The notes: a model not told the origin generated them from the sequence alone. A stretch of 63,482 nucleotides of DNA from Lachnospiraceae bacterium (GCA_017514845.1 JAFWIM010000112.1:1-63482); one strand, 5' to 3'. Shown: positions 1-8,687, counted from the first letter of the stretch. Made by a program: numbers and translations.

Positions 1-1
1 C

Positions 2-943
2 GATATGTCGAATGGCACCGGCGGTCTTCTGTATTATTTCTACCAGCTGGATGAGTGGTCCATCCTTCCGTCCCTTATCTTCATGGGTGTCGGCGCGATG
101 ACCGACTTCGGTCCGCTGATCGCGAACCCGGTGTCCTTCCTCATGGGCGCCGCAGCACAGTTCGGTATCTATATGGCTTATTTTATGGCCATTCTGCTCG
201 GATTCAACGGCAAGTCCGCAGCTGCCATCTCCATCATCGGCGGAGCTGACGGCCCGACTTCCATCTTCCTTGCATCAAAACTCGGACAGACTGCTCTGCT
301 CGGTCCGATTGCGGTCGCGGCTTATTCCTATATGTCGCTCGTCCCGATCATTCAGCCGCCTGTCATGAAGCTGTGCACGACAGAAGAGGAGAGAAAGATC
401 AAGATGGGACAGCTGAGAAATGTCTCCAAACTTGAGAAAATCCTCTTCCCGATCGTCATCACGATCGTCGTTTGTATGATTCTTCCGACAACAGCTCCCC
501 TCGTCGGTATGCTGATGCTCGGAAACCTGTTCCGTGAGAGCGGCGTTGTCTATCAGCTGACAGAGACTGCTTCCAACGCTCTAATGTACATCGTCGTTAT
601 CCTTCTCGGAACTTCCGTCGGTGCGACGACATCCGCTGAAGCATTCCTCAACGTAGATACGATCAAGATCGTTATCCTCGGTCTCGTCGCCTTCGTATTT
701 GGCACGTTCGGCGGTGTTATGCTCGGAAAACTGCTCTGCGTCATCACAAAGGGCAAGATCAATCCGCTGATCGGTTCTGCGGGCGTTTCCGCTGTGCCGA
801 TGGCAGCCCGCGTCTCCCAGAAGGTCGGTGCCGAGACAGACCCGACAAACTTCCTTCTGATGCATGCCATGGGCCCGAACGTCGCAGGTGTTATCGGTAC
901 TGCGGTAGCAGCCGGTACTTTCATGGCAATCTTTGGAATTTAA
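2..943 (+). CDS. Sodium-translocating decarboxylase beta subunit (partial, 5' end outside window)
   Basis: Membrane subunit of a biotin-dependent sodium pump (oxaloacetate, methylmalonyl-CoA or glutaconyl-CoA type): it decarboxylates carboxybiotin and exports Na+. About 313 residues are visible. They are strongly hydrophobic with many membrane segments and the family-typical GGADGPTS stretch (near residue 79) and a C-terminal [12 protein letters not shown] motif. Full family members are about 370-430 residues, and the frame is open to the window edge with no ribosome binding site before the first ATG (position 5), so the true start lies upstream. The alpha (carboxyltransferase) gene follows after 101 bases. 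Substrate cannot be settled from this subunit alone. Confidence 0.93.
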   Translation, partial: DMSNGTGGLLYYFYQLDEWSILPSLIFMGVGAMTDFGPLIANPVSFLMGAAAQFGIYMAYFMAILLGFNGKSAAAISIIGGADGPTSIFLASKLGQTALLGPIAVAAYSYMSLVPIIQPPVMKLCTTEEERKIKMGQLRNVSKLEKILFPIVITIVVCMILPTTAPLVGMLMLGNLFRESGVVYQLTETASNALMYIVVILLGTSVGATTSAEAFLNVDTIKIVILGLVAFVFGTFGGVMLGKLLCVITKGKINPLIGSAGVSAVPMAARVSQKVGAETDPTNFLLMHAMGPNVAGVIGTAVAAGTFMAIFGI

Positions 944-996
944 GGATCGCAGCCGCGCAATGATGAAGGTGCTTCGCGCTTTGCGCGGCGCGGCAG

Positions 997-1012
997 GAAC
1001 GCCGAGGCGTTC
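997..1012 (-). repeat. Short GAACGC/GCGTTC hairpin repeat, copy 1
   Basis: On the minus strand this reads GAACGCCTCGGCGTTC followed by CTGCCGCG, an inverted repeat also found at 2586-2601 and 27958-27973 and, without the tail, at 2469-2484. On the plus strand it is followed by TTTAT and could act as a weak terminator between the two decarboxylase genes. Function unknown. Confidence 0.6.
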
Positions 1013-1044
1013 TTTATACAGACACACAATTATTGGAGGATAAA

Positions 1045-2454
1045 ATGCCAGTAGGAAATAAGAAAGTACAGATTACTGAGACAATTCTGCGTGATGCTCA
1101 CCAGAGTCTCATTGCAACCAGAATGACGACCGATGAGATGCTTCCGGCAGTTCCGATGCTGGACGAGATCGGTTATCGCGCTGTTGAGTGCTGGGGCGGT
1201 GCTACATTCGATGCAGCTCTCCGTTTCCTGCATGAAGATCCGTGGGTAAGACTGCGCAAGTTCCGCGCAGGCTTCAAGAAAACAAAACTTCAGATGCTTT
1301 TCCGCGGTCAGAACATCCTTGGTTACAAGCCGTATCCCGACGATGTCGTAACATACTTCGTACAGAAGTCTGTCGCAAACGGCATCGATGTCATCCGAAT
1401 CTTTGACTGTCTGAATGATTTAAGAAACCTTGAGACATGTGTCAAGGCAGCCAAGAAAGAGGGCGCTGAAGCCCAGATTGCTCTTTCCTACACACTGGGC
1501 GATGCTTACACGCTTGACTATTGGAAGACAATGGCAAAAGAGATCGAAGATATGGGCGCTGACTCTATCTGCATCAAGGATATGGCAGGTCTGCTTGTCC
1601 CGAAGGCAGCTACAGAGCTTGTCACAGCCCTGAAAGCAGGATCTTCTCTGCCGATCGAAATGCATACGCATTACACATCCGGATGCGCATCCATGACATA
1701 CATGAAAGCTGTCGAAGCCGGCGCTGACATTCTCGACTGCGCGATCAGCCCGTTCGCACTGGGCACATCCCAGCCTGCGACAGAGGTCATGGTAGAAGCT
1801 TTCCGCGGTACTGAGTATGATACAGGTCTCGACCTGAACAAGCTTGCCGAGATCGCCGATTATTTCAGGCCGATCCGCGAGAAATATCTCGAGAACGGCC
1901 TCATGAACCCGAAGAACATGGGCGTCAACATCAAGACACTTCAGTACCAGGTACCGGGCGGCATGCTCTCCAACCTGACGAGCCAGCTGGCCTCCCAGCA
2001 CGCAGAGGACAAGTTCTATGACGTGCTCGAGGAAGTCCCGCGCGTCCGCAAGGATATGGGCGATCCGCCACTCGTAACTCCGTCCTCTCAGATCGTTGGA
2101 ACACAGGCTGTCATGAACGTTCTGACAGGCAAGAGATACATGGTCGTTCCACAGGAGACCAAGGACATGTTCCTCGGCCGCTACGGCAAGTCTACAAAAC
2201 CGTTTGATCCGGAAATCCAGAAGCAGGTCATCGGCGATGAGACACCGATCACCTGCCGTCCGGCAGACCTCCTCGCTCCGAAGCTCGAAGAGTACGAGAA
2301 GGAGATCGCTTCTTATAAACAGCAGGATGAGGATGTTCTCACATACGCGCTGTTCCCGTCCGTAGCGCTTGATTACTTTAAGTATCGCGACGCGCAGCAG
2401 ACAGGTGTCGACGCAAAGAGCGCTGACACAGAGAACAAGGCGTACCCGGTATAA
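1045..2454 (+). CDS. oadA: Decarboxylase alpha subunit / carboxyltransferase (OadA-like)
   Basis: Carboxyltransferase that moves CO2 from the carboxylic acid to biotin; cytosolic partner of the membrane beta subunit encoded just upstream. The N-terminal TIM barrel begins with the family motif RDAHQSL and ATRMTT, and the PYC/OADA conserved domain fills the second half. At 469 residues it lacks the C-terminal biotinyl domain (no MKM motif) found in 590-residue OadA proteins, so a separate biotin carrier must serve it, presumably encoded upstream of the window. The start is the ATG at 1045, 4 bases after GGAGGA at 1035-1040, not the TTG at 1033. OadA is the best guess; a pyruvate carboxylase B subunit is the main alternative. 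Confidence 0.88.
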   Translation: MPVGNKKVQITETILRDAHQSLIATRMTTDEMLPAVPMLDEIGYRAVECWGGATFDAALRFLHEDPWVRLRKFRAGFKKTKLQMLFRGQNILGYKPYPDDVVTYFVQKSVANGIDVIRIFDCLNDLRNLETCVKAAKKEGAEAQIALSYTLGDAYTLDYWKTMAKEIEDMGADSICIKDMAGLLVPKAATELVTALKAGSSLPIEMHTHYTSGCASMTYMKAVEAGADILDCAISPFALGTSQPATEVMVEAFRGTEYDTGLDLNKLAEIADYFRPIREKYLENGLMNPKNMGVNIKTLQYQVPGGMLSNLTSQLASQHAEDKFYDVLEEVPRVRKDMGDPPLVTPSSQIVGTQAVMNVLTGKRYMVVPQETKDMFLGRYGKSTKPFDPEIQKQVIGDETPITCRPADLLAPKLEEYEKEIASYKQQDEDVLTYALFPSVALDYFKYRDAQQTGVDAKSADTENKAYPV

Positions 2455-2468
2455 ATTAATCTCTGCAA

Positions 2469-2484
2469 GAACGCTCCGGCGTTC
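2469..2484 (+). repeat. Short GAACGC/GCGTTC hairpin repeat, copy 2
   Basis: GAACGC-TCCG-GCGTTC, a 6-bp stem closed by a C(UCCG)G UNCG-class tetraloop, just after the oadA stop. It shares the stem of the other copies but is followed by CTCTTC rather than the TGCCGCG tail. Confidence 0.5.
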
Positions 2485-2504
2485 CTCTTCAGAAACCATT
2501 GGAT

Positions 2505-2545
2505 GGGGCTGGCGCACACTTTTGCGTCAGCCCCGTTCTGTATAC
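2505..2545 (+). terminator. Hairpin terminator candidate after oadA
   Basis: A 12-bp stem (arms 2505-2516 and 2523-2534, one G.U pair, loop CACTTT) follows oadA by 50 bases. The downstream tract is only GTTCTGTAT, so it would be a weak or processed terminator. Confidence 0.55.
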
Positions 2546-2585
2546 GCAGATTGCATTTTGCTGCCCAAACTGTTATTATTTTCAA

Positions 2586-2608
2586 GAACGCCCCGGTGTT
2601 CTTGCCGC
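2586..2608 (+). repeat. Short GAACGC/GCGTTC hairpin repeat, copy 3 with TGCCGCG tail
   Basis: GAACGCCCCGGTGTTC followed by TTGCCGCG. It lies in the same orientation as copy 4 near 27958 and opposite to copy 1, so oadA sits between inverted copies. Confidence 0.6.
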
Positions 2609-2674
2609 GACGTGCACGGCGCTTTGGGCGCCTTCCACTGCGCACGTCTGCAATCCGCAGGAGGTGGAATTTAC

Positions 2675-3913
2675 TTGAGCAACTGTATAATAATCGGTGC
2701 CGGCGCAGCCGGTATGATGTGCGGCATTCTTCTCGGCGAAAAGGGCCATCAGGTGGTCATTCTCGAACAGAATGAGCGGATCGGAAAAAAGCTTTATATA
2801 ACAGGCAAAGGCCGGTGCAATTTTACAAATGACTGCACTCGCGATGAATTCCTTGACAGCGTCAAATCCAACCCGAGATTTCTCTACAGCGCGTATGATG
2901 TCTGCTCCCCTCAGGATATCATTGAAAAGTTTGAATCGTGGGGCATGAAGACAAAAGTCGAACGCGGGAAGAGAGCGTTCCCGGCGTCGGACAAATCAGC
3001 GGATGTCATCGATACGCTTCGGAAGCAACTGAAAAAGAACAGAGTCAGGGTCCTATTGAACACAAAGGTCACCGAGATTCTCACAGAAAACGGAGCTGTC
3101 TGCGGGGTAAGAACGGTCTCTGGCGGGGAAGCATCCACGTACGCCGCCGACCACGTCATCGTCGCGACCGGAGGCATCTCCTACAGATCTACCGGCAGCA
3201 CCGGAGACGGGTATATGTTCGCTGAAAAGCTGGGACTCAAAGTCACGCAGCGATACCCTTCGCTCGTCCCTATGAACTGCGCTGAAGAGTATTGCCGCAA
3301 GATGCAGGGGCTGTCTCTCAAAAACGCCGAGCTGCATATAAAAAGGGGCAGGAAGGAAGTTTACTCCGGTTTCGGAGAGCTTATGTTCACGCATTTCGGC
3401 ATCACAGGTCCTCTGGTCCTCACAGCGAGCGCGGATCTTGCGGATGTCATCGGGAATGAGCAGCTCACTTCATGGATCGATATAAAGCCGGCAGTCAGCG
3501 AAGAGCAGCTCGATGCGCGTCTTCTCAGGCTTTTCGAAGCAAATGCCAATAAAGCCGTTAAAAATGTAATCAGTGAACTCTATCCCGCAAAGATGACTCC
3601 TGTCATTCTTATGCTTTCCGGCATAGAGCCGGACACAAAGATCCATGATATAACAAAAGAGCAGAGGGCAGCCATTATAAAGGCGACCAAGGAGTTTCCG
3701 ATCACGATCACCGCTCTCAGAGGATACGAGGAGGCTGTTGTCACCAAAGGCGGCGTCTCCGTCAGGGAAATCAATCCGAGGACCATGGAGAGCAAAAAGG
3801 TCCCTGGGCTTTATTTTATCGGCGAGGTGCTGGACCTCGACGCTTACACAGGCGGATTCAATCTGCAGATCGCTTGGTCAACTGCCGCGGCCTGCGCAGC
3901 TGAGCTGTGGTAA
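2675..3913 (+). CDS. HI0933/BaiN-like flavoprotein, NAD(P)/FAD-dependent oxidoreductase
   Basis: 412-residue flavoprotein of the HI0933 (YhiN/BaiN) family. The Rossmann motif GAGAAGMM sits at the extreme N-terminus, GRCNFTN follows near residue 48, and a second FAD-contacting segment with FIGEVLDLDAYTGGFN lies near the C-terminus. Substrate is not known for most members; BaiN acts on bile-acid intermediates, but the family is far wider and that role should not be assumed. The chosen start is TTG at 2675 after AGGAGG (about 2659-2664); the open frame reaches further upstream but that stretch is not protein-like. It is followed at close range by cmk. Confidence 0.85.
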   Translation: MSNCIIIGAGAAGMMCGILLGEKGHQVVILEQNERIGKKLYITGKGRCNFTNDCTRDEFLDSVKSNPRFLYSAYDVCSPQDIIEKFESWGMKTKVERGKRAFPASDKSADVIDTLRKQLKKNRVRVLLNTKVTEILTENGAVCGVRTVSGGEASTYAADHVIVATGGISYRSTGSTGDGYMFAEKLGLKVTQRYPSLVPMNCAEEYCRKMQGLSLKNAELHIKRGRKEVYSGFGELMFTHFGITGPLVLTASADLADVIGNEQLTSWIDIKPAVSEEQLDARLLRLFEANANKAVKNVISELYPAKMTPVILMLSGIEPDTKIHDITKEQRAAIIKATKEFPITITALRGYEEAVVTKGGVSVREINPRTMESKKVPGLYFIGEVLDLDAYTGGFNLQIAWSTAAACAAELW

Positions 3914-3970
3914 CACGCAGATGAGCGGTCAAGTCAAAATTTCCGGATCGAACCGGTTCAAGGAGGAAGT

Positions 3971-4645
3971 ATGAATATCGCAATTGACGGACCTGCGGGT
4001 GCAGGCAAGAGCACAATAGCCAAGTTGGTAGCAAAGAATCTCGGCTCCATCTATGTGGACACAGGCGCCATGTACCGCGCAATGGCCCTCTTCATGATCA
4101 AGAACAATGTTGATCCCGGGGACATCCCTGCCATCGAAAAGACCTGCGAAAACGCGGATATCTCGATCACATACGAGAACGGAGTGCAGCACGTGATCCT
4201 GAATGGGGAGGACGTAACGCCTTTCCTCAGAACAGAGGAGGTCGGCAATATGGCGTCAGTCAGTTCAGCGAACCGGTGCGTCCGCACAAAGCTTGTGGCG
4301 CTCCAGCAGAAACTGGCCAAAACAACTTCCGTTGTCATGGACGGCCGTGATATAGGTACAGTTGTTCTTCCGGACGCGGAGTGCAAGATCTATCTCACCG
4401 CCAGCACACACACAAGAGCTCTTCGCAGATACAAAGAGCTTCTCGAAAAAGCAGACGGCGATGCCTCCAAAGTAGCTGCCCTTCAAGATATTGAGAAGGA
4501 TATTGACGAGCGTGATTACAGGGATATGCACAGGGAAAATTCTCCCCTCATGCAGGCTGACGATGCGCACCTTGTGGATTCATCCAATATGACGATCGAT
4601 GAAGTCGTCTCGACAATTATGAAGATCGCGGAGAAGAGTGCATGA
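3971..4645 (+). CDS. cmk: Cytidylate kinase
   Basis: Phosphorylates CMP and dCMP using ATP. The 224-residue protein opens with the P-loop GPAGAGKST (residues 7-15) followed by VDTGAMYRA, and has the VMDGRDIGT motif near residue 118 and a typical lid region. Normal family length. ATG at 3971 follows AAGGAGGAAGT. Its stop overlaps the ispH start (ATGA), so the two are translationally coupled; the cmk-ispH-rpsA order is common in Clostridia. Confidence 0.97.
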   Translation: MNIAIDGPAGAGKSTIAKLVAKNLGSIYVDTGAMYRAMALFMIKNNVDPGDIPAIEKTCENADISITYENGVQHVILNGEDVTPFLRTEEVGNMASVSSANRCVRTKLVALQQKLAKTTSVVMDGRDIGTVVLPDAECKIYLTASTHTRALRRYKELLEKADGDASKVAALQDIEKDIDERDYRDMHRENSPLMQADDAHLVDSSNMTIDEVVSTIMKIAEKSA

Positions 4646-5511
4646 AAGTAGAAGTGGCAAAGACAGCCGGTTTCTGCTTCGGAGTTCGCCGTGCCGTAAA
4701 CATGGTATACAGTGAAGCGGAGAATAATCCGGGAAAAGTTTATACGATGGGACCGATCATCCATAACGAGCAGGTCGTAGGTGACCTGGCCGACCGGGGG
4801 GTCCACGTCATAGATGATGATCTGCGCGACGAAGTCACTAAACAATCTGTTCCGAAAGATGCCGTGATCGTCAAGCGTTCCCACGGTATCTCCAGAGAGA
4901 TGAATGAGAAGCTCCTGGCGACCGGCTGCAAAATCGCGGACGCGACCTGTCCGTTCGTCAGTAAAATCCATAAAATCGTGGAAGAAAAGAGCCGTGAAGG
5001 CTACCACATCATAATCATCGGAAGCCCGAAACACCCTGAAGTTGTGGGCATTCGCGGCTGGGCACAGGGTCCCTGCACCGTGATAGAAACCGCCTCCGAT
5101 GCCGAAAATCTGAATCTTCCGAAGGATACGAAAATTTGGATCGTCTCACAAACAACTTTTAATTACGACAAATTTTCAAAATTTCTTGAAATAATTGAAG
5201 AATTAGGTTATCATGTAGTAGTTACAAATACTATCTGCAGCGCAACCAAAGAGCGGCAGAAGGAAGCATTGGAACTGGCACGCAGGTCTGATGTAATGAT
5301 TGTGATCGGTGGAAAGAATTCATCCAACACACAAAAGTTATATGATATCTGCCTGAGCCAGTGTAAGAATACTTACTACATACAGAAACTCGATGATTTG
5401 GTAACTGTTAATTTCCAATCCGATAGTTCAGTAGGTATTACTGCTGGGGCGTCCACCCCGAATACTATAATTGAGGAGGTCTTTGGATATGTCAGAAGAA
5501 CAGAGCTTTGA
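4642..5511 (+). CDS. ispH: 4-hydroxy-3-methylbut-2-enyl diphosphate reductase
   Basis: Last enzyme of the MEP isoprenoid pathway; reduces HMBPP to IPP and DMAPP with a [4Fe-4S] cluster. All three cluster cysteines are visible: AGFCFGVRRAV (about residue 12), ADATCPFV (about 97) and NTICSATKERQ (about 193). The 289 residues are normal length. The frame runs 23 bases into rpsA. In several Clostridia ispH and rpsA are fused; here they are separate, overlapping frames. Composition is uneven: about 5140-5240 is clearly richer in A/T than the first half. Confidence 0.97.
   Translation: MKVEVAKTAGFCFGVRRAVNMVYSEAENNPGKVYTMGPIIHNEQVVGDLADRGVHVIDDDLRDEVTKQSVPKDAVIVKRSHGISREMNEKLLATGCKIADATCPFVSKIHKIVEEKSREGYHIIIIGSPKHPEVVGIRGWAQGPCTVIETASDAENLNLPKDTKIWIVSQTTFNYDKFSKFLEIIEELGYHVVVTNTICSATKERQKEALELARRSDVMIVIGGKNSSNTQKLYDICLSQCKNTYYIQKLDDLVTVNFQSDSSVGITAGASTPNTIIEEVFGYVRRTEL
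5140..5240. other. A/T-rich patch inside ispH
   Basis: A stretch where codons switch to A/T-ending forms (runs such as ttttaattacgac and gaaataattgaagaat) within an otherwise C/G-ending gene. The protein stays in frame and conserved. A similar patch lies in coaD. Possible recombination or gene conversion from an A/T-rich relative, but this is inference. Confidence 0.45.
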
Positions 5512-6616
5512 GGAAATGCTGGATCAGAGCTTCAAAACTATCAGGAATGGAGAGGTTGTCGAAGGCACAGTCATCGATGTCAAACCGGATGAAGCCTATA
5601 TGAACATTGGCTATAAAGCTGATGGCATTCTCACAAAAGAAGAGTACAGCAACGACAATAAGGATCTTACAACAGTTCTGGCACCCGGCGACAAGCTTGA
5701 GGTCAAGATTCTCAAGACTAACGACGGTGACGGACAGGTCGTTCTCACATATAAGAGACTTGCTGCCGAGAAGGGCAACAAGAGATTAGAGGAAGCTTTC
5801 AACAACCGTGAAGTCCTCACAGCTGTAGTTACTCAGGTCCTCAAGGGCGGTCTCACAGTGACTGTAGAGGATACAAGAGTATTTATCCCGGCATCTCTCG
5901 TATCTGATGTTTATGAGAGAGATCTTACAAAGTACGAAGGACAGGAGATTGAATTCATCATCTCCGAGTTCAATCCGCGCAGACGCAGAATCATCGGCGA
6001 CCGCCGCGTGATCCTCGCAGAGCGCAAGGCAGAGGCAGCGAAAGAGCTGTTCTCCCGCATTCAGCCGGGTGATGTTGTTGACGGCACGGTCAAGAACGTT
6101 ACAGATTTCGGCGCATTTGTAGACCTTGGCGGCGCAGACGGTCTCCTTCACATCTCCGAGATGTCCTGGGGCCGCGTTGAGAATCCGCGCAAGATCTTCC
6201 ATAACGGTGATCCGCTCACAGTCCTCATCAAGGATATCAAGGGCGAGAAGATTGCTCTTTCCCTCAAGTTCCCGGACCAGAATCCGTGGATCGAGGCTTC
6301 CGAGCGTTTCAGCCAGGGCAGCATCGTCACAGGCAGAGTTGCACGTATGACAGATTTTGGTGCATTCGTAGAGCTTCTTCCGGGCGTTGACGCTCTCCTT
6401 CATGTATCTCAGATTTCCAGAGATCATGTTGACAAGCCGGCTGACGTCCTCAAGATCGATCAGGTCATCGAGGCAAAGGTCGTTGATTTCAACGCCGATG
6501 ATCATAAGATTTCCCTTTCCATGAAGGCTCTTGAGTCCGCTCCCGCAGCTGATGCTCCGGTCTATGAGGACACAGATATCGATGCTCCGACCCTTGATGT
6601 TCCGGACGCTGAATAA
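5489..6616 (+). CDS. rpsA: 30S ribosomal protein S1-like protein, four S1 domains
   Basis: 375-residue RNA-binding protein with four S1 motifs at about residues 15-85, 100-165, 185-255 and 270-340; the third and fourth carry the classical FGAFVDL...GLLHISE and FGAFVEL...ALLHVSQ signatures. Shorter than the six-domain E. coli S1, as usual in Firmicutes, where it may act in translation of some mRNAs rather than as a fixed ribosomal protein. The ATG at 5489 follows GAGGAGG at 5473-5479. It ends in an acidic tail and a strong terminator. Confidence 0.93.
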   Translation: MSEEQSFEEMLDQSFKTIRNGEVVEGTVIDVKPDEAYMNIGYKADGILTKEEYSNDNKDLTTVLAPGDKLEVKILKTNDGDGQVVLTYKRLAAEKGNKRLEEAFNNREVLTAVVTQVLKGGLTVTVEDTRVFIPASLVSDVYERDLTKYEGQEIEFIISEFNPRRRRIIGDRRVILAERKAEAAKELFSRIQPGDVVDGTVKNVTDFGAFVDLGGADGLLHISEMSWGRVENPRKIFHNGDPLTVLIKDIKGEKIALSLKFPDQNPWIEASERFSQGSIVTGRVARMTDFGAFVELLPGVDALLHVSQISRDHVDKPADVLKIDQVIEAKVVDFNADDHKISLSMKALESAPAADAPVYEDTDIDAPTLDVPDAE

Positions 6617-6637
6617 TCAGGAATAACGAATAGAGCT

Positions 6638-6670
6638 AAAGCTGCCGCAATGAAGCGGCAGCTTTTTTTT
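6638..6670 (+). terminator. Intrinsic terminator of the cmk-ispH-rpsA unit
   Basis: Perfect 11-bp stem (AAAGCTGCCGC / GCGGCAGCTTT) with loop AATGAA and an eight-T run. The last bases of the T run form part of the stop codon of the convergent gene on the minus strand. Confidence 0.93.
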
Positions 6671-7571
6671 ACGTTTCCCTTTTCAGATAGCGAAGGACCG
6701 ATCGGATGTATTTCTTCAGACGGTCCGGCCTTTCCGGAAAGACCGAATCGACCGGAATGAGCGAGAAGCAGTTCTCGCGCACTGCCTTTTCCCTCCGGTC
6801 AGCCGCGACGTAGGCCGTCAGCGACTTGTGGGCGGCATAGCCCTCCGCGAGCAGGAACTCATAGTTCTCAAAGTCAGTATAGTATCTCCTCAGCATAGAC
6901 CTGTCACAGGTAATTTCCAGTCTGACATTGTCTCCGCTCGAGACGAGACGGAACACTTCGTCGGTGAAATCAACAGGGACCGGAATATCTTCCGGCATTC
7001 TCCACTCTGCCCACAAAATTCTCTTCTCCGCGCCTTCTTTATCATCAAGGCCTGCTTCTATAGACGTGTCCGGAAGTGTAAACAGACGGGAAAGATCGAG
7101 CAGCGACGAGGCGAGCATGGCTCCCTCTGCGTCATTTCTTATTCCATATCGCTCCCCAAAGAGAGACAGGTAGTCCGAAAGATGATGGCTTGCGAGGCCG
7201 AACATGAACCTGTACGGCATAAGCGCCCGCATGACATCCAGCGTTTCTTTCCCTTTTGTCGGATCCGCTGCTCTGTACGCCTGATATTTTTTCCTCAGAT
7301 GCGGGAGATCGAAGCTGTTTCCGTTAAACGTCATTATACACGCAGAGCGCATGATGACTTTTGCCAGCTCGGATAAAATGTCATACTCATCTGACTCACG
7401 CTCCGCGATCCATTCGCGCTCCTCAAGCGGTTTTCCGTATATGATCGCCCGGGCACTCAGCAATTTACTTGTGCGCCAGAACCGCCCCTCCGTCTCTATA
7501 TCAACGAGGCACCATCCGTCCGTGAACACAGAAGCATGCGGCAGTTCAATGTAATATGTGTTGTATATCAT
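6669..7571 (-). CDS. YprB-like RNase H-fold 3'-5' exonuclease
   Basis: 300-residue member of the RNase H-like exonuclease family typified by the N-terminal domain of B. subtilis YprB. Visible DEDD-type elements are VDIETEG near residue 25, FNGNSFDLPHL near residue 90, and an acidic segment around GIRNDAEGA. Substrate unknown; presumed nucleic acid 3' ends. The ATG at 7571 is preceded by GGGGGA, and the upstream TTG is less likely. The stop codon lies inside the T tract of the convergent rpsA terminator. Transcribed from its own promoter, divergent from the downstream NusG-II gene. Confidence 0.8.
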   Translation of the reverse strand: MIYNTYYIELPHASVFTDGWCLVDIETEGRFWRTSKLLSARAIIYGKPLEEREWIAERESDEYDILSELAKVIMRSACIMTFNGNSFDLPHLRKKYQAYRAADPTKGKETLDVMRALMPYRFMFGLASHHLSDYLSLFGERYGIRNDAEGAMLASSLLDLSRLFTLPDTSIEAGLDDKEGAEKRILWAEWRMPEDIPVPVDFTDEVFRLVSSGDNVRLEITCDRSMLRRYYTDFENYEFLLAEGYAAHKSLTAYVAADRREKAVRENCFSLIPVDSVFPERPDRLKKYIRSVLRYLKRET

Positions 7572-7642
7572 AGCTGTCCCCCGCAAAAGACTCGGTCAGA
7601 CCCGGCCCAAGAAGCACGGGCACCGGAATTTTTACATGGACA

Positions 7643-7671
7643 ATTATACTACATTGTGGAATAATAAACAA
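7643..7671 (-). promoter_or_regulatory. Sigma-A-type promoter for the YprB-like gene
   Basis: On the minus strand TTGTTT (7666-7671), a 17-base spacer, then a perfect TATAAT (7643-7648), about 70 bases before the start codon. Confidence 0.7.
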
Positions 7672-7730
7672 AGATTGGCTGCAGACAGGGGCTTTTCCCA
7701 ATTTGTTCACATCACCGGGAGTAGCAGCGT

Positions 7731-8111
7731 ATGAGACTGCTTAAAAAAACAGACATACTACTTATCGCTATATTGGCCGCCATTCCGCTTGGCATGCTGG
7801 CTTTCAACGCAATATCCGCCATGAATTATGACGAGACAAGGCTGGTCATTTTGAAGGACGGAGAGATATACGGGACATATCCGCTGACCGATGACCGGAT
7901 TATTGAGATCGGCGATACCAACATTTGCGAAATAAGCGGCGGTGAAGTAAAAATGACGTTTGCGGACTGTCCGGATCAGGTCTGTGTACACTCAGCGCGA
8001 ATCAACAGTTACGGCGGCAGCATCGTATGTCTGCCCAATAAGATCATCCTCAGCATCGAAAACGCGGAAGAGGATGAGGACCCGAACGCGCCCGATGCCA
8101 TAGCCCGCTGA
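7731..8111 (+). CDS. NusG domain II protein, membrane-anchored (EetA-like)
   Basis: 126-residue protein with one N-terminal membrane segment (about residues 9-30) followed by an extracytoplasmic NusG-domain-II fold (pfam07009 type) bearing CPDQVC and a GSIVCLPNKI tail. Not the transcription factor NusG. It is followed after 31 bases by a Gx-transporter gene, a pairing also known from flavin-based extracellular electron-transfer loci, where the proteins are called EetA and EetB; that link is from memory. GGGAG lies 8 bases before the ATG. The exact role is unproven. Confidence 0.8.
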   Translation: MRLLKKTDILLIAILAAIPLGMLAFNAISAMNYDETRLVILKDGEIYGTYPLTDDRIIEIGDTNICEISGGEVKMTFADCPDQVCVHSARINSYGGSIVCLPNKIILSIENAEEDEDPNAPDAIAR

Positions 8112-8142
8112 ACAAGGAGTATGTAACGGAGAATGTTTCTGA

Positions 8143-8676
8143 ATGAATGATATAAATATGCCCCCCCACCGCGGCGGAACTGCCACCAGGACCGCTTATC
8201 TCGGTCTCTTCATGGCCCTTGCCATTCTGATGGGATATGTTGAAGCCATCATCCCTGTACAGATGCCCGTGCCGGGCATGAAACTCGGTCTGCCGAACCT
8301 GGTGATCGCCGCAGTATTATATCTGTACTCATGGAAGGAAGCGGTGATTATCTCCGCGCTCAGAGTCGTCGTCATCGGTTTCCTTTTCGGAAACATGTTC
8401 AGTATAACGTACGGTCTTCCCGGCGCAGTGTTCAGTCTTCTTATCATGGCGGTCCTGAAACGTACCGGCATCTTCAGCATCATCGGGGTCAGTGCCGCGG
8501 GCGGCACCGCCCATAACATCGCCCAGACCGCAGTCGCGTTCCTGATTGTAAAGGGCTTTCCGGTCAGATGGTATCTTCCTCTGCTCATGATCGCCGGCCT
8601 TCTTGCGGGAACTCTGATTGGTTTTGCGGATTCCCTGATCATTCCGAGAATATCTCCCGAAGCACATGCTAAATAA
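8143..8676 (+). CDS. Gx transporter family protein (EetB-like)
   Basis: 177-residue integral membrane protein with about five hydrophobic segments and the family signature GMKLGLPNL near residue 45, belonging to the group formerly annotated as heptaprenyl diphosphate synthase component I (pfam07456). ECF-transporter-like topology is suspected. Its partner is the NusG-II protein just upstream. The rest of a flavin electron-transfer locus (DmkA/B, Ndh, ApbE) is not in the window. The ATG at 8143 has GGAG about 11 bases upstream. Confidence 0.83.
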   Translation: MNDINMPPHRGGTATRTAYLGLFMALAILMGYVEAIIPVQMPVPGMKLGLPNLVIAAVLYLYSWKEAVIISALRVVVIGFLFGNMFSITYGLPGAVFSLLIMAVLKRTGIFSIIGVSAAGGTAHNIAQTAVAFLIVKGFPVRWYLPLLMIAGLLAGTLIGFADSLIIPRISPEAHAK

Positions 8677-8687
8677 GGAGAACACAG

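Noticed and set aside
1420..2517. 365-residue open frame antisense to oadA
   Set aside because: Antisense shadow of a strongly conserved gene, without ribosome binding site or recognisable domain.
5471..5511. ispH-rpsA fusion protein
   Set aside because: The frames differ and both a stop and a strong ribosome binding site with ATG are present, so they are separate, overlapping genes.
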